Positions 1-6,441 are shown, counted from the stretch's first letter. The stretch is DNA of 9,269 nt from an uncultured Blautia sp. (GCA_946629475.1 CAMOXX010000103.1:1-9269), one strand, 5' to 3'. Made by a program: numbers and translations. The notes: generated by a model not told the origin, from the letters alone.

Positions 1-16
1 AAAAACAATAGACAGA

Positions 17-37
17 ACCGGTGAAAAGAGCACCGGT
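17..37 (+). promoter_or_regulatory. Small 5' leader hairpin
   Basis: ACCGGTG (17-23) and CACCGGT (31-37) form a perfect 7-bp inverted repeat around a 7-base A/G-rich loop. It ends 9 bases before the GGAGG ribosome binding site (47-51) of the secreted SH3 protein. No T-tract follows, so it is not a normal terminator. It could stabilise the leader or be part of an element cut off by the window edge. No promoter can be seen in the few bases upstream. Confidence 0.4.
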
Positions 38-57
38 CGAAAATATGGAGGATTATT

Positions 58-984
58 ATGAAGAAAAAAACTACTTTCAGCGTTATGATGCTTGCAGCGA
101 CAGTTCTTGGATGCGGAGTCTGCTCTGCAGCTGTTATTCCGGCAGAGGGTCCGGGACAGATTGGTTACAGCTCTGTTGTGCTGTGTGACGGCCTGACTTT
201 ACATGATGCACCTACTGCCGATTCAGCAGTTACAGAAATACTGCAGAGCAATGACAGGATTATTGTCATGGATGTGGAGAACAACTGGGCACAGGTTGTC
301 CTGGGAGACTCTGAAGACTCGCTTTCCGGCTGGGTGGACATCTCTTATCTGGCAGTTGATCCTGCATGGTACCTGACGGAAGAGGACACCCCGATCTATG
401 CGTGGGATGATACATCCGCACCGAAGGTTGCTGTTGTAGAAGATGAAACGTACCTTCCGATTTTAAAGGATAACGGCGACTGGCTCATTGTCAGCGTGAA
501 AGGTGCATCAGGCTGGGTAAATGTTCCGAACCGGAACGATTCAGTAAGCATGGACACCGGGAAATCCGACACAACCAAGCCAAATAATGCCGGAAGCACT
601 TCCGTCAGCAGCCAGCAGGCAGCTGACCAGGGAACCTGGTTCACCGTCATTTCCCGCGATGGGGACACAGTTTCAATCCATCACGCAGGCGGAGCTATGT
701 ATGAGGATGCCGATGGCAGAACATACGTAAAGCAGGATGAAGATGCTTTCTACTACTGCATTGCAACGGATATCACTTACGCCCTGGATGCGACCATGTG
801 GACAGGCGAAGCTTTCGGTGAGAATGAATTCCCGGACTGGACAGGTGAAGACTTTGGCGAGAATGAGTTCCCGGATGATTACGATGATGATTATGACTAT
901 ACAGGCGAAGATTATGGCGAAAACGAATTCCCGGATGATGTAGACGACTATGCAGCCGACATCTATGATGAGGATTTCGACTGA
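58..984 (+). CDS. Secreted SH3-domain protein with acidic C-terminal repeats
   Basis: This 308-residue protein starts at ATG 58, 6 bases after GGAGG (47-51). Residues 1-24 form a Sec signal peptide: KKK, a hydrophobic core, then a likely SPase I site after CSA. The Cys at residue 19 lies in VLGC, a poor lipobox because of Leu at -2. Two bacterial SH3-like segments follow, at about 36-100 (ending SGWVDISYL) and 102-156 (ending SGWVNV); both have the NW/DW and GWV pattern typical of this fold. A Ser/Thr/Gln linker (about 160-191) leads to an unrecognised segment (192-247, containing TVSIHHAGGAMYED). The tail carries three TGE(A/D)(F/Y)GENEFPD repeats and is very Asp-rich. Bacterial SH3 domains usually bind cell-wall peptides, so a wall-associated role is inferred. 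There is no LPxTG anchor or enzyme domain. It is monocistronic, with a terminator directly after it. The overall type is clear; the precise role is unknown. Confidence 0.85.
   Translation: MKKKTTFSVMMLAATVLGCGVCSAAVIPAEGPGQIGYSSVVLCDGLTLHDAPTADSAVTEILQSNDRIIVMDVENNWAQVVLGDSEDSLSGWVDISYLAVDPAWYLTEEDTPIYAWDDTSAPKVAVVEDETYLPILKDNGDWLIVSVKGASGWVNVPNRNDSVSMDTGKSDTTKPNNAGSTSVSSQQAADQGTWFTVISRDGDTVSIHHAGGAMYEDADGRTYVKQDEDAFYYCIATDITYALDATMWTGEAFGENEFPDWTGEDFGENEFPDDYDDDYDYTGEDYGENEFPDDVDDYAADIYDEDFD
802..939 (+). repeat. Three 39-bp coding repeats (TGEDFGENEFPDD type)
   Basis: Copies lie at 802-840, 841-879 and 901-939, encoding TGEAFGENEFPDW, TGEDFGENEFPDD and TGEDYGENEFPDD. The first two are directly adjacent. 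The third follows a 21-bp YDDDYDY spacer. Copies 2 and 3 differ at 6 of 39 bases and only one change alters the protein (Phe to Tyr). The acidic, aromatic-dotted repeat could bind divalent cations or a basic wall component, but this is inference only. Confidence 0.85.
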
Positions 985-1004
985 TGATGCATAAAAATGG
1001 CAGC

Positions 1005-1043
1005 AGGCGGTTCTTTTGCGTGAGCAAAGAACCGCCTCTTTTT
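1005..1043 (+). terminator. Rho-independent terminator after the SH3 gene
   Basis: AGGCGGTTCTTT (1005-1016) pairs perfectly with AAAGAACCGCCT (1026-1037). A CTTTTT run (1038-1043) follows. The hairpin starts 20 bases past the stop codon, so the SH3 gene is transcribed separately from the YczE-type gene. Confidence 0.9.
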
Positions 1044-1064
1044 CATACATTGCAATCTTGTATG

Positions 1065-1093
1065 TTGCTATCTGACGCTGCTTTGATTATACT
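1065..1093 (+). promoter_or_regulatory. Sigma-A-type promoter for the YczE-family gene
   Basis: TTGCTA (1065-1070) and TATACT (1088-1093) are separated by 17 bases. This matches the vegetative -35/-10 consensus well. It lies just past the upstream terminator and about 70 bases before the ATG at 1166. Transcription should start near 1100, at the dispersed motif copy at 1106-1120. Confidence 0.6.
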
Positions 1094-1105
1094 ATGTCTG
1101 TCAGC

Positions 1106-1120
1106 AACTATTCAGAACCC
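1106..1120 (+). repeat. Dispersed motif copy a (AACTATTCAGAACCC)
   Basis: This matches the copy at 6248-6262 at 14 of 15 bases. It lies between the promoter and the start codon of the YczE-type gene, inside its predicted leader. See the finding on the dispersed motif. Confidence 0.45.
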
Positions 1121-1165
1121 TGCCTGTGTCAGACGACAGCGGGGAAACCCGGAACAGAGGAATAA

Positions 1166-1840
1166 ATGAACTGTATTTTCAAAAATAATAATTCAAGAAG
1201 TACCATCCTTTTTCACATGATGCTTGCAGCCGTAAGTCTGTTTGTGAACGGCTTCGGGGTCTATCTGACCATCCAGGCAAATATTGGAGCCGGACCATGG
1301 GACGTTCTGAACCTGGGTCTGGCTAAAAGCACAGGCGTATTGTACGGGACGGCATCTATCGCTGTTTCACTTACGATTCTCGGCATAGATATAGCCCTGC
1401 GGGAGCCGATCGGAATCGCTATGTTCATTGATGCGGTTGTGGTGGGAAAGGCGGTTGATTTTTTTAACTGGATTGATGCCGTACCTTCCTGCAGGTCTCT
1501 GTGGACCGGGATTCCGGTTATGCTTACAGGCCTTTTTATTATGGCGTATACGCAGTACACATACATGATTGCATCATTGGGCTGCGGTCCCCGTGATACA
1601 CTCCTGGTGGGGCTTGCCAAAAGAGCCGGAAGGATTCCGATTGGTGCAGTGAGCATTTGTCTGTTAAGCATGGCGACGTTCATAGGCTGGATTCTTGGAG
1701 GCCCTGTAGGCATCGGTACTCTGATCTGCGCGTTTGCGACAGGACCGATCATGCAGGCCGCATTTAAAACCGTTCATTTTGATGCTACAGGGATAAGGCA
1801 CCAGAGTATCAGAGAATCCGCAAGAGTGCTTTTTATATAA
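1166..1840 (+). CDS. YczE/YyaS/YitT-family integral membrane protein
   Basis: This 224-residue polytopic membrane protein starts at ATG 1166, 5 bases after AGAGG (1156-1160). Hydrophobic segments lie at about 14-36, 61-78, 83-100, 112-133, 159-176 and 182-203. The two halves contain a matching motif: ANIGAGPWDVLNLGLAK at 38-54 and ASLGCGPRDTLLVGLAK at 136-152. Each is followed by a Gly-rich helix of the form TG..YGTASI or AG.IPIGAVSI. This G.GP.D.L..GLA duplication and the PIGI/PVGIG-T pattern are characteristic of the YczE group of predicted membrane proteins, and the length is normal for it. The biochemical function of the family is not firmly established; in Bacillus subtilis yczE lies by sfp and affects lipopeptide/polyketide production. 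No such cluster is here. The gene has its own promoter and a shared downstream terminator, so it is a single-gene unit. Confidence 0.85.
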   Translation: MNCIFKNNNSRSTILFHMMLAAVSLFVNGFGVYLTIQANIGAGPWDVLNLGLAKSTGVLYGTASIAVSLTILGIDIALREPIGIAMFIDAVVVGKAVDFFNWIDAVPSCRSLWTGIPVMLTGLFIMAYTQYTYMIASLGCGPRDTLLVGLAKRAGRIPIGAVSICLLSMATFIGWILGGPVGIGTLICAFATGPIMQAAFKTVHFDATGIRHQSIRESARVLFI

Positions 1841-1849
1841 TGCAATGCA

Positions 1850-1897
1850 AAAAGTCCTGCACCCACACAAACTTACTTGCGTGGGTGCAGGGCTTTT
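1850..1897. terminator. Bidirectional terminator between convergent genes
   Basis: A 17-bp stem forms from AAAAGTCCTGCACCCAC (1850-1866) and GTGGGTGCAGGGCTTTT (1881-1897), with one G-T pair and a 14-base loop. There are T residues at the 3' side on both strands. It sits between the stops of the YczE-type gene (+) and the TlpA-type gene (-), and can serve both. Confidence 0.9.
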
Positions 1898-1919
1898 GGA
1901 TTTGTAATCTGTTTTTGTT

Positions 1920-2816
1920 TCAATCTTTATGTACTGTAACTGTCATGGTTCCGTACTGATCGGGAGTATGAAGCTCTTCGGCGGAGTCAAAGCTGTATCC
2001 GTCCGGCAGCTGCAGGATGTTGATATGATATGCATACGGCTCGCCGCTGAAAGTGATAACACCTTTCTCATCCGATTTTACAAGGTTGCATGCGCTGTCG
2101 GTGCAAAGAGTTGCGTTCACATCGGCAACCGGATTGCCGTCCTGATCAACAACATTAATGATGTATTTGTCTGCTGCTTTGTCTGCGCGGGCAGCTGTCT
2201 TTTTTACGGAAAGTTCCTGTGTGTCCGCTGCATTTGCATCTGTGCTGTTCTCAAGGAAGAAATCGAAAAATCTTCCATAGTAGTTGACAAGTGCTGCTTC
2301 GACAGGCTGGCCAAGGAGCACGCCGTCTCTGTTGACAAAGTAGCTCGTCGGTGTTGCCTCGATCTCAACTGCATTGTCGAGGTCTGAGTTCTGCACCAGT
2401 GTAACAAAGCTGTAGTCGCTCGTAAGCTCGGAAGCACGATTGATTGTATCGTCGTTGACAGTATCAATGCAGTAGGTGACGACCTGGCAGCCTTTGTCAG
2501 CATACTCGTCTGCAAGCTTCTGCAGCTCGGGGAGCTCCTCAACACAGGGATAGCATCCTGTCTGCCATACATTGACCATCGTGACGTCTGCCTGACCGAA
2601 CAGTGAAGCGCTGTCAATCTCGTTTCCGTTCAGGTCTTTGGTTGTAAACTCAATTTTTGTTCCGGGTTCGGGTCCGATGGATGAAACCGCGCCGATCTCT
2701 TCAAGCTCGCTCATGAAATCCGGCTGCGGAAACTGTGATTTTTCATCGGCCATAGCCGCTGCTGCAAAAGAAAGTGTCATTGTAAGTGTAAGTCCTGCGA
2801 TAATTGCTTTTTTCAT
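1920..2816 (-). CDS. Secreted TlpA-like thioredoxin-fold protein with C-terminal Cna-B-like domain
   Basis: The chosen start is ATG 2816, giving 298 residues, because GGAGG (2825-2829) lies 8 bases upstream. A TTG start five codons earlier would overlap that site. Residues 1-23 are a Sec signal peptide with cleavage after AMA; there is no lipobox, so the protein should be released or loosely held. A TlpA/ResA-like redoxin domain spans about 35-190. It has W84-Q-T-G-C88-Y-P-C91 as the WxxxCxxC active site and a Thr-Pro (155-156) as the cis-Pro loop opposite the CxxC. After a polar linker, about 217-298 (INVVDQDGNPVADVNATLC, then YGTMTVTV) resembles a Cna-B/carboxypeptidase-regulatory beta-sandwich. 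The family reduces or isomerises extracytoplasmic disulfides, or handles peroxide or haem-maturation thiols. No CcdA/DsbD electron donor is nearby. Extra cysteines at 110, 116, 238 and 243 are unusual for an exported protein. Redoxin assignment is sure; the C-terminal domain less so. Confidence 0.88.
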   Translation of the reverse strand: MKKAIIAGLTLTMTLSFAAAAMADEKSQFPQPDFMSELEEIGAVSSIGPEPGTKIEFTTKDLNGNEIDSASLFGQADVTMVNVWQTGCYPCVEELPELQKLADEYADKGCQVVTYCIDTVNDDTINRASELTSDYSFVTLVQNSDLDNAVEIEATPTSYFVNRDGVLLGQPVEAALVNYYGRFFDFFLENSTDANAADTQELSVKKTAARADKAADKYIINVVDQDGNPVADVNATLCTDSACNLVKSDEKGVITFSGEPYAYHINILQLPDGYSFDSAEELHTPDQYGTMTVTVHKD

Positions 2817-2824
2817 TTCTATAT

Positions 2825-2829
2825 CCTCC
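2825..2829 (-). promoter_or_regulatory. Ribosome binding site that fixes the TlpA-like start
   Basis: GGAGG on the minus strand lies 8 bases before ATG 2816. It overlaps the upstream TTG (2829-2831), which therefore cannot be the start. Confidence 0.8.
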
Positions 2830-2858
2830 AAATATGATATTTTTTTTTAAGTTTTTTA

Positions 2859-2876
2859 CTGATGCCTCTGCATCAG
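2859..2876 (-). promoter_or_regulatory. Leader hairpin upstream of the TlpA-like gene
   Basis: CTGATGC (2859-2865) and GCATCAG (2870-2876) form a perfect 7-bp inverted repeat with a 4-base loop. Read on the minus strand it is followed by A-rich sequence, not a T-tract, so it is not a terminator for the TlpA-like gene. On the plus strand its T-runs lie upstream. It is probably an mRNA leader structure or a protein-binding site. Confidence 0.35.
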
Positions 2877-2883
2877 CTCCACA

Positions 2884-2992
2884 TATACATACGCGCCTTG
2901 TGCGAACTATCCACTCGGAGATGTGGAAAAAGTATAGAAATTCTTTTTTAATAATTTGCGTGGTTTTTTCTTCATTTCTTCGTATACATACG
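2884..2992. promoter_or_regulatory. Divergent intergenic region with paired TATACATACG sites
   Basis: The 249-base gap between the divergent TlpA-like and 206-residue secreted protein genes must hold both promoters. TATACATACG occurs at 2884-2893 and again at 2983-2992. The second copy belongs to a palindrome, CGTAT-AC-ATACG (2981-2992). These could be operator half-sites for a shared regulator. I found no convincing -35/-10 pair in either direction; the TATACT at 2931-2936 on the minus strand lacks a good -35. Confidence 0.3.
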
Positions 2993-3065
2993 TGTAGCAA
3001 ACAGACAGCCGGGAAAGAGTCCGGTTGTTTCAAAAAAAAGATGAAAGACCAGGAGGGTTATAAAA

Positions 3066-3686
3066 ATGTTAAAAAAAGGATTAATGGTTGCAGCAATGAT
3101 GTGCATGTTCAGTATGGCATCTGTGATGTGTGTGCAGGCTGAGGAAGCTCAGACAGAGGAAGCTGCGGCAGAAACAAATGAAGCCGCAGAGGAGACGGAG
3201 GCAGCAGCTTCCGAGCAGGCTGAGTTCAAATGGGATGAGAAGATGCAGCAGATGTTTGTTAATGACGGATTTGCCGGTACCATTTATGATATTGACGCAC
3301 TCAGCATGGAAATTCTGGTTCCGGAAGGAATGGAGAAGAGGCAGCCTACCGACGAGGAGAAGGAAAAGGATACCATTCTGGTATTTGAAAACACAGAGAC
3401 AGAGCAGAAGATCGAACTGGTACTCGGCGCTGTCGGTGATTGCAAGAGCCTCGATGAAGTTAAGGCCTTTATCGAAGAAAGCGTCCCGGGAATCGTGATC
3501 ACCCCGACCAAAATTAACGAGTATGACACGCTTGTTTATGGAAGCGAGGAGACAAACTCCATGTGCGTATTGATCGGCGCCGGTGATGCCGGTTTCCTGC
3601 GGGTGATCTGCCGCCCGATCGATACACCTGAGATGAGCAGCCTGTTCTCATATGTAGCAGCATCCATCCAGGAGATGAAAGACTGA
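3066..3686 (+). CDS. Secreted protein of unknown function
   Basis: This 206-residue protein starts at ATG 3066, 8 bases after AGGAGGG (3051-3057). Residues 1-25 are a Sec signal peptide with likely cleavage after VQA; no lipobox is present. Residues 26-52 are a low-complexity Ala/Glu spacer (EEAQTEEAAAET and on). Residues 53-206 form a compact mixed domain: a helix (KWDEKMQQMF), strands (MEILVPEG, TILVFENT, KIELVLGAV), a helix (LDEVKAFIEESV) and a C-terminal strand-helix (FLRVICRPI, then SYVAASIQEM). I do not recognise the family. The layout, signal plus acidic spacer plus small domain, is common among exported Firmicutes proteins. It is divergent from the TlpA-like gene, so co-regulation is possible. 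A strong terminator separates it from the phosphatase gene. It is certainly a coding gene; the function is open. Confidence 0.8.
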   Translation: MLKKGLMVAAMMCMFSMASVMCVQAEEAQTEEAAAETNEAAEETEAAASEQAEFKWDEKMQQMFVNDGFAGTIYDIDALSMEILVPEGMEKRQPTDEEKEKDTILVFENTETEQKIELVLGAVGDCKSLDEVKAFIEESVPGIVITPTKINEYDTLVYGSEETNSMCVLIGAGDAGFLRVICRPIDTPEMSSLFSYVAASIQEMKD

Positions 3687-3724
3687 TAATAAGGCGAAGC
3701 ACTTGCTGCGGAGCCTGTCCGGAT

Positions 3725-3779
3725 ACATGATCGAAATTTGTCTGAAATGCAAGCATTTCATTCGATTTTCTGATCATGT
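3725..3779. repeat. 55-bp imperfect palindrome
   Basis: The outer arms are ACATGATC (3725-3732) and GATCATGT (3772-3779). The inner arms are TGAAATGC (3743-3750) and GCATTTCA (3753-3760), separated by AA. The intervening 10 and 11 bases are partly complementary. It lies in the 3' region of the secreted protein gene, before the real terminator, and has no T-tract. It resembles dispersed palindromic intergenic repeats of gut Firmicutes, but that cannot be confirmed from one copy. Confidence 0.6.
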
Positions 3780-3784
3780 CCCTG

Positions 3785-3805
3785 GGGTGCTGAACAGTTA
3801 CAAAT
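3785..3805 (-). repeat. Dispersed motif copy b (minus strand)
   Basis: On the minus strand this reads ATTTGTAACTGTTCAGCACCC. It shares GTAACTGTTCAG exactly with 6246-6257 and ATTTGTAACTGTT with 7695-7707. It sits directly beside the 55-bp palindrome, so the two may be parts of one repeat unit. Confidence 0.5.
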
Positions 3806-3811
3806 GGAAGT

Positions 3812-3853
3812 AGCAGCCGTTCCGGTTTTGAATGACCGGGCGGCTGTTTCTTT
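3812..3853 (+). terminator. Rho-independent terminator after the secreted protein gene
   Basis: CAGCCG (3814-3819) pairs with CGGCTG (3841-3846). Inside it CCGGT (3822-3826) pairs with ACCGG (3835-3839). TTTCTTT (3847-3853) follows. It lies about 125 bases past the stop codon, beyond the palindrome. Confidence 0.8.
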
Positions 3854-3883
3854 GCATGTCCGCGCATTTTTAAAGCAATAATA

Positions 3884-3912
3884 TTGACGTTCAAAGTCGA
3901 AACTGATATATT
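3884..3912 (+). promoter_or_regulatory. Strong extended -10 promoter for the sensor phosphatase
   Basis: TTGACG (3884-3889) and TATATT (3907-3912) are spaced by 17 bases, and TG at 3904-3905 forms an extended -10. Transcription should start near 3919, giving a leader of about 33 bases. This is the best promoter match in the window and suggests vegetative sigma control. Confidence 0.8.
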
Positions 3913-3951
3913 GAACCGGAGAAAAAAACGGAGGCATAAAGAGGGACTCAG

Positions 3952-6123
3952 ATGAAAAAGATCAGGAATATTGTGATTGGCGGAATCGAGAATAAGGTTT
4001 TTAATCTGGTTCTGATAACGATCATTTTGATGGTGGGGGCATTCACCGCCGTGGTCATGTACCAGTCCGGCAAGCTGAACCGCCTTGTGGATGAATCCAA
4101 TGAGAAACAGCAGGAGGCCATCAAGGAAATATCCGGTCAGACCATGGACAGTATCATCAACGGAACAGTCGTGAGGACAACGGGACTGGAGGCATACATT
4201 GCCAATGGGCTTTTTGAGGAGGTTTCCGAGGCTGTGGAGCTGATGGCTGATTACGCGCAGACCCTTTTTTCAGATCCGGAAGCTGTTGAACCCCAGAAAG
4301 TGGATCCGCCGAATCCATCTCAGGACGGCAGGACTGTGACGCAGCTGCTCAGTGCGGAGGGGGTTGATCCTTCGGATCCGGCGCTGCAGGACGAAATCGG
4401 TGTGGCAGCCAACATGTCCGGCTTTATGACCGCGCTTTTCAATAATATGGAGGTGAATTCCTGCTTTATCGGCCTTCCGAGCGGCATCTTCCTGATCACG
4501 GATGCGCAGCCCGGCAAAAAGTATTCATACGACGGATTTCTTATGCCCATCAATGTGACCGAGAGACCCTGGTATACCGGCGCTGTGGAAGCGGAGGGAC
4601 TGTATTTTACCGATGTGCAGACCGATAACTTTACCGGAGAAATCGGGATCTGCTGCTCCATGCCGGTGTATGTGGATGGAAAGCTGGCGGCAGTGGTGGG
4701 ATCGGATCTGTTTCTGGACAGTATGCAGGACGGTGTTGCGTCCCTGGAAGAGGATTCGGGCTTTGTCTGTGTCATCAATCAGGACGGACGTGTCATCTTT
4801 TCGCCAAAGACAGACGGAGCCTTCAGTGTGTGGAAATCCAGCGATGCACCGGATCTGAGGGAGTCGGAGGATGAAGAGCTTGCTGAGTTTGTAAAGGCAG
4901 CCCTTCAGGGAGATACCAATGTACATCTGGTTCAGGCAGAGGGTAAAGAATGGTACATGGCTGCTTCGCCCCTCAGCACTGTTGGCTGGGTAGTGGTCCG
5001 GCTGATTGACAAGGAAATGACCGATATGCCCATGCAGATGATGCAGGAGCAGCACAATGGAATCGTGGCGGAGTCCAGACAGACTTACCGGGCCAATCTC
5101 TCCAAGGCAAGAACCATGATCCTTGTTCTTCTTGTTCTGATCTGCGTGCTTGGCATATCAGCTTCCCTGTATGTATCCAAAAGAATTGTAAAGCCTCTGA
5201 ACACGATAACAAAGAGGATCGGATCTCTGGGAGGAGATCATATACAGTTTCAGATGGAGGATGTTTACAGAACAGGGGACGAGATCGAGGTCCTGGCAGA
5301 ATCCTTTGCGAATCTTTCCGAAAAGACTGTTCAATATATGGAGCAGATTAAAAGAGTGACCGCGGAGAAAGAGCGGATTGATGTGGAGCTTTCGATGGCA
5401 AAAGCCATTCAGGCGAGCCAGCTGCCGAACATCTTCCCTGCTTACCCGGAACGGGATGAATTTGATATTTATGCGACCATGAAGCCGACCAAAGAGGTGG
5501 GCGGCGACTTTTATGATTTCTTCTTCAGCGATCCGGAGCATCTCTGTATGGTAATCGCTGATGTATCCGGAAAGGGAATCCCGGCGGCTCTCTTTATGAT
5601 GATTGCCAAGACCCTGATCAAAAACCGTGTGCAGGGAGGCGAAAGCCTGGGCGAGGCCATTACCAACGTGAACAACCAGCTCATGGAAGGAAACGATATG
5701 GACATGTTCGTTACAGCGTGGATCTGCCAGATTGATTTGGAGACCGGAAAGGGTACCGCCCTGAACGCCGGCCATGAGCATCCGGCACTGAGACGGAAGG
5801 GCGGCAAGTACAAGCTGGTACAGTACAGGCACCACCCTGCAGTTGCTGTCATTGAGAACATGCCCTTCCGGGAGCATGAGTTTCAGCTGTATCCCGGCGA
5901 CAGTATTTTTGTTTATACAGACGGTGTCCCGGAGGCAACAGATCGGAGTGATGAACTCTTTGGAACAGACCGGATGCTGGAAGCCCTGAATAAGGATCCG
6001 GATGCAACATTGCGGAATACATTGAAGAACGTATCTGACGCCATCGGAACCTTTATTGACGGAGCAGGGCAGTTTGATGATATAACGATGTTGAGTTTTA
6101 CCTATAATGGGCCGCAAGAGTAA
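3952..6123 (+). CDS. Membrane sensor phosphatase: Cache, HAMP and PP2C (RsbU/SpoIIE-type)
   Basis: This 723-residue protein starts at ATG 3952, 6 bases after GAGGG (3941-3945). Transmembrane helix 1 is at about 17-36. A large extracytoplasmic region (about 60-350) with RPWYTGAVEAEGLYFTD at 205-221 is typical of double-Cache ligand sensors. Transmembrane helix 2 is at about 388-407, followed by a HAMP domain (409-462) and a short coiled coil (460-490). The PP2C-type phosphatase occupies about 505-718. Its metal-binding acidic residues are all present: GGDFYD (D519, D522), ADVSGKG (D537), YTDGVPEA (D657) and FDDIT (D709, D710). Such proteins dephosphorylate an anti-sigma-factor antagonist of the RsbV/SpoIIAA type, releasing an alternative sigma factor in response to an external signal. 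No RsbV, RsbW or sigma gene lies in the window, so partner and ligand (small organic acids or amino acids are usual for Cache) are unknown. It is transcribed alone from a strong promoter. Confidence 0.95.
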   Translation: MKKIRNIVIGGIENKVFNLVLITIILMVGAFTAVVMYQSGKLNRLVDESNEKQQEAIKEISGQTMDSIINGTVVRTTGLEAYIANGLFEEVSEAVELMADYAQTLFSDPEAVEPQKVDPPNPSQDGRTVTQLLSAEGVDPSDPALQDEIGVAANMSGFMTALFNNMEVNSCFIGLPSGIFLITDAQPGKKYSYDGFLMPINVTERPWYTGAVEAEGLYFTDVQTDNFTGEIGICCSMPVYVDGKLAAVVGSDLFLDSMQDGVASLEEDSGFVCVINQDGRVIFSPKTDGAFSVWKSSDAPDLRESEDEELAEFVKAALQGDTNVHLVQAEGKEWYMAASPLSTVGWVVVRLIDKEMTDMPMQMMQEQHNGIVAESRQTYRANLSKARTMILVLLVLICVLGISASLYVSKRIVKPLNTITKRIGSLGGDHIQFQMEDVYRTGDEIEVLAESFANLSEKTVQYMEQIKRVTAEKERIDVELSMAKAIQASQLPNIFPAYPERDEFDIYATMKPTKEVGGDFYDFFFSDPEHLCMVIADVSGKGIPAALFMMIAKTLIKNRVQGGESLGEAITNVNNQLMEGNDMDMFVTAWICQIDLETGKGTALNAGHEHPALRRKGGKYKLVQYRHHPAVAVIENMPFREHEFQLYPGDSIFVYTDGVPEATDRSDELFGTDRMLEALNKDPDATLRNTLKNVSDAIGTFIDGAGQFDDITMLSFTYNGPQE

Positions 6124-6178
6124 TCTCGGACTCTATTGTGAACTTGTGTTCGTGGTTTCTATACTGTTTTGTATTATT

Positions 6179-6221
6179 CGGGATTGTGAAGTGTTTTACC
6201 ATGCTTCACAGTCCCGTTTTT
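6179..6221 (+). terminator. Rho-independent terminator after the phosphatase gene
   Basis: CGGGATTGTGAAG (6179-6191) pairs with CTTCACAGTCCCG (6204-6216) with one G-T pair, followed by TTTTT (6217-6221). It lies 55 bases past the stop codon. Confidence 0.9.
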
Positions 6222-6245
6222 ATGTGTTGGAATCATGAAATACAA

Positions 6246-6262
6246 GTAACTGTTCAGAACCC
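6246..6262 (+). repeat. Dispersed motif copy c (GTAACTGTTCAGAACCC)
   Basis: This is taken as the reference copy. It lies 12 bases before the ATG of the helix-turn-helix remnant. Its first 9 bases reappear inverted at 7695-7703 on the far side of the AAA ATPase gene. Confidence 0.5.
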
Positions 6263-6273
6263 ATTCATTCGGA

Positions 6274-6441
6274 ATGCTTTCAGGATTTATAACTGAAAAA
6301 GATATTGTAATGCGTGATCTTATAGATTACTGCGGGGTAGAGCGCTCAACACTGTATCGCGGGTTTTCAATTCTTAGATTTTTTCCGGGCAGGTCATATC
6401 ATCCATATCGGAAGGATATATGTATTTTTGTCTATTGCTGA
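6274..6441 (+). pseudogene. Truncated helix-turn-helix gene remnant
   Basis: A 55-codon frame runs from ATG 6274 to TGA 6441. Residues 1-29 (MLSGFITEKDI, then VMRDLIDYCGVERSTLYR) look like the N-terminus of a helix-turn-helix protein: RDLIDYCGV as the first helix and turn, ERSTLYR as the recognition helix. After STLYR the reading loses protein character (GFSILRFFPGRS) and runs into the 3' end of the opposing ATPase gene, so the rest of the original gene appears to be missing. No ribosome binding site precedes the ATG. I infer a decayed fragment left by a deletion or insertion event. It could also be a chance open frame, since only about 20 residues carry the signal. Confidence 0.4.

Noticed and set aside
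58..130. Lipoprotein reading of the SH3 protein signal (Cys 19)
   Set aside because: VLGC has Leu at -2 and is a poor lipobox; an SPase I site after CSA fits better.
984..1169. 61-codon frame after the SH3 gene
   Set aside because: It contains the terminator and promoter of the neighbours and has no ribosome binding site.
1261..1752. 163-codon minus-strand frame
   Set aside because: It is antisense to the YczE-type gene, whose duplicated motif and membrane pattern show the plus strand is coding.
2817..2831. Upstream TTG start for the TlpA-like protein
   Set aside because: It overlaps the GGAGG that serves ATG 2816; the signal peptide begins properly at MKKA.
2843..2876. Terminator at the T-rich stretch and hairpin
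   Set aside because: The T-run precedes the hairpin on the plus strand and becomes an A-run after it on the minus strand, so the order is wrong for a terminator on either strand.
3514..3894. 126-codon minus-strand frame
   Set aside because: It crosses the secreted protein gene end, the palindrome and a terminator, with no ribosome binding site or protein-like composition.
5158..6117. 319-codon open frame on the minus strand
   Set aside because: It lies wholly opposite the PP2C domain, whose motifs are unmistakable. Its translation has no recognisable domain.
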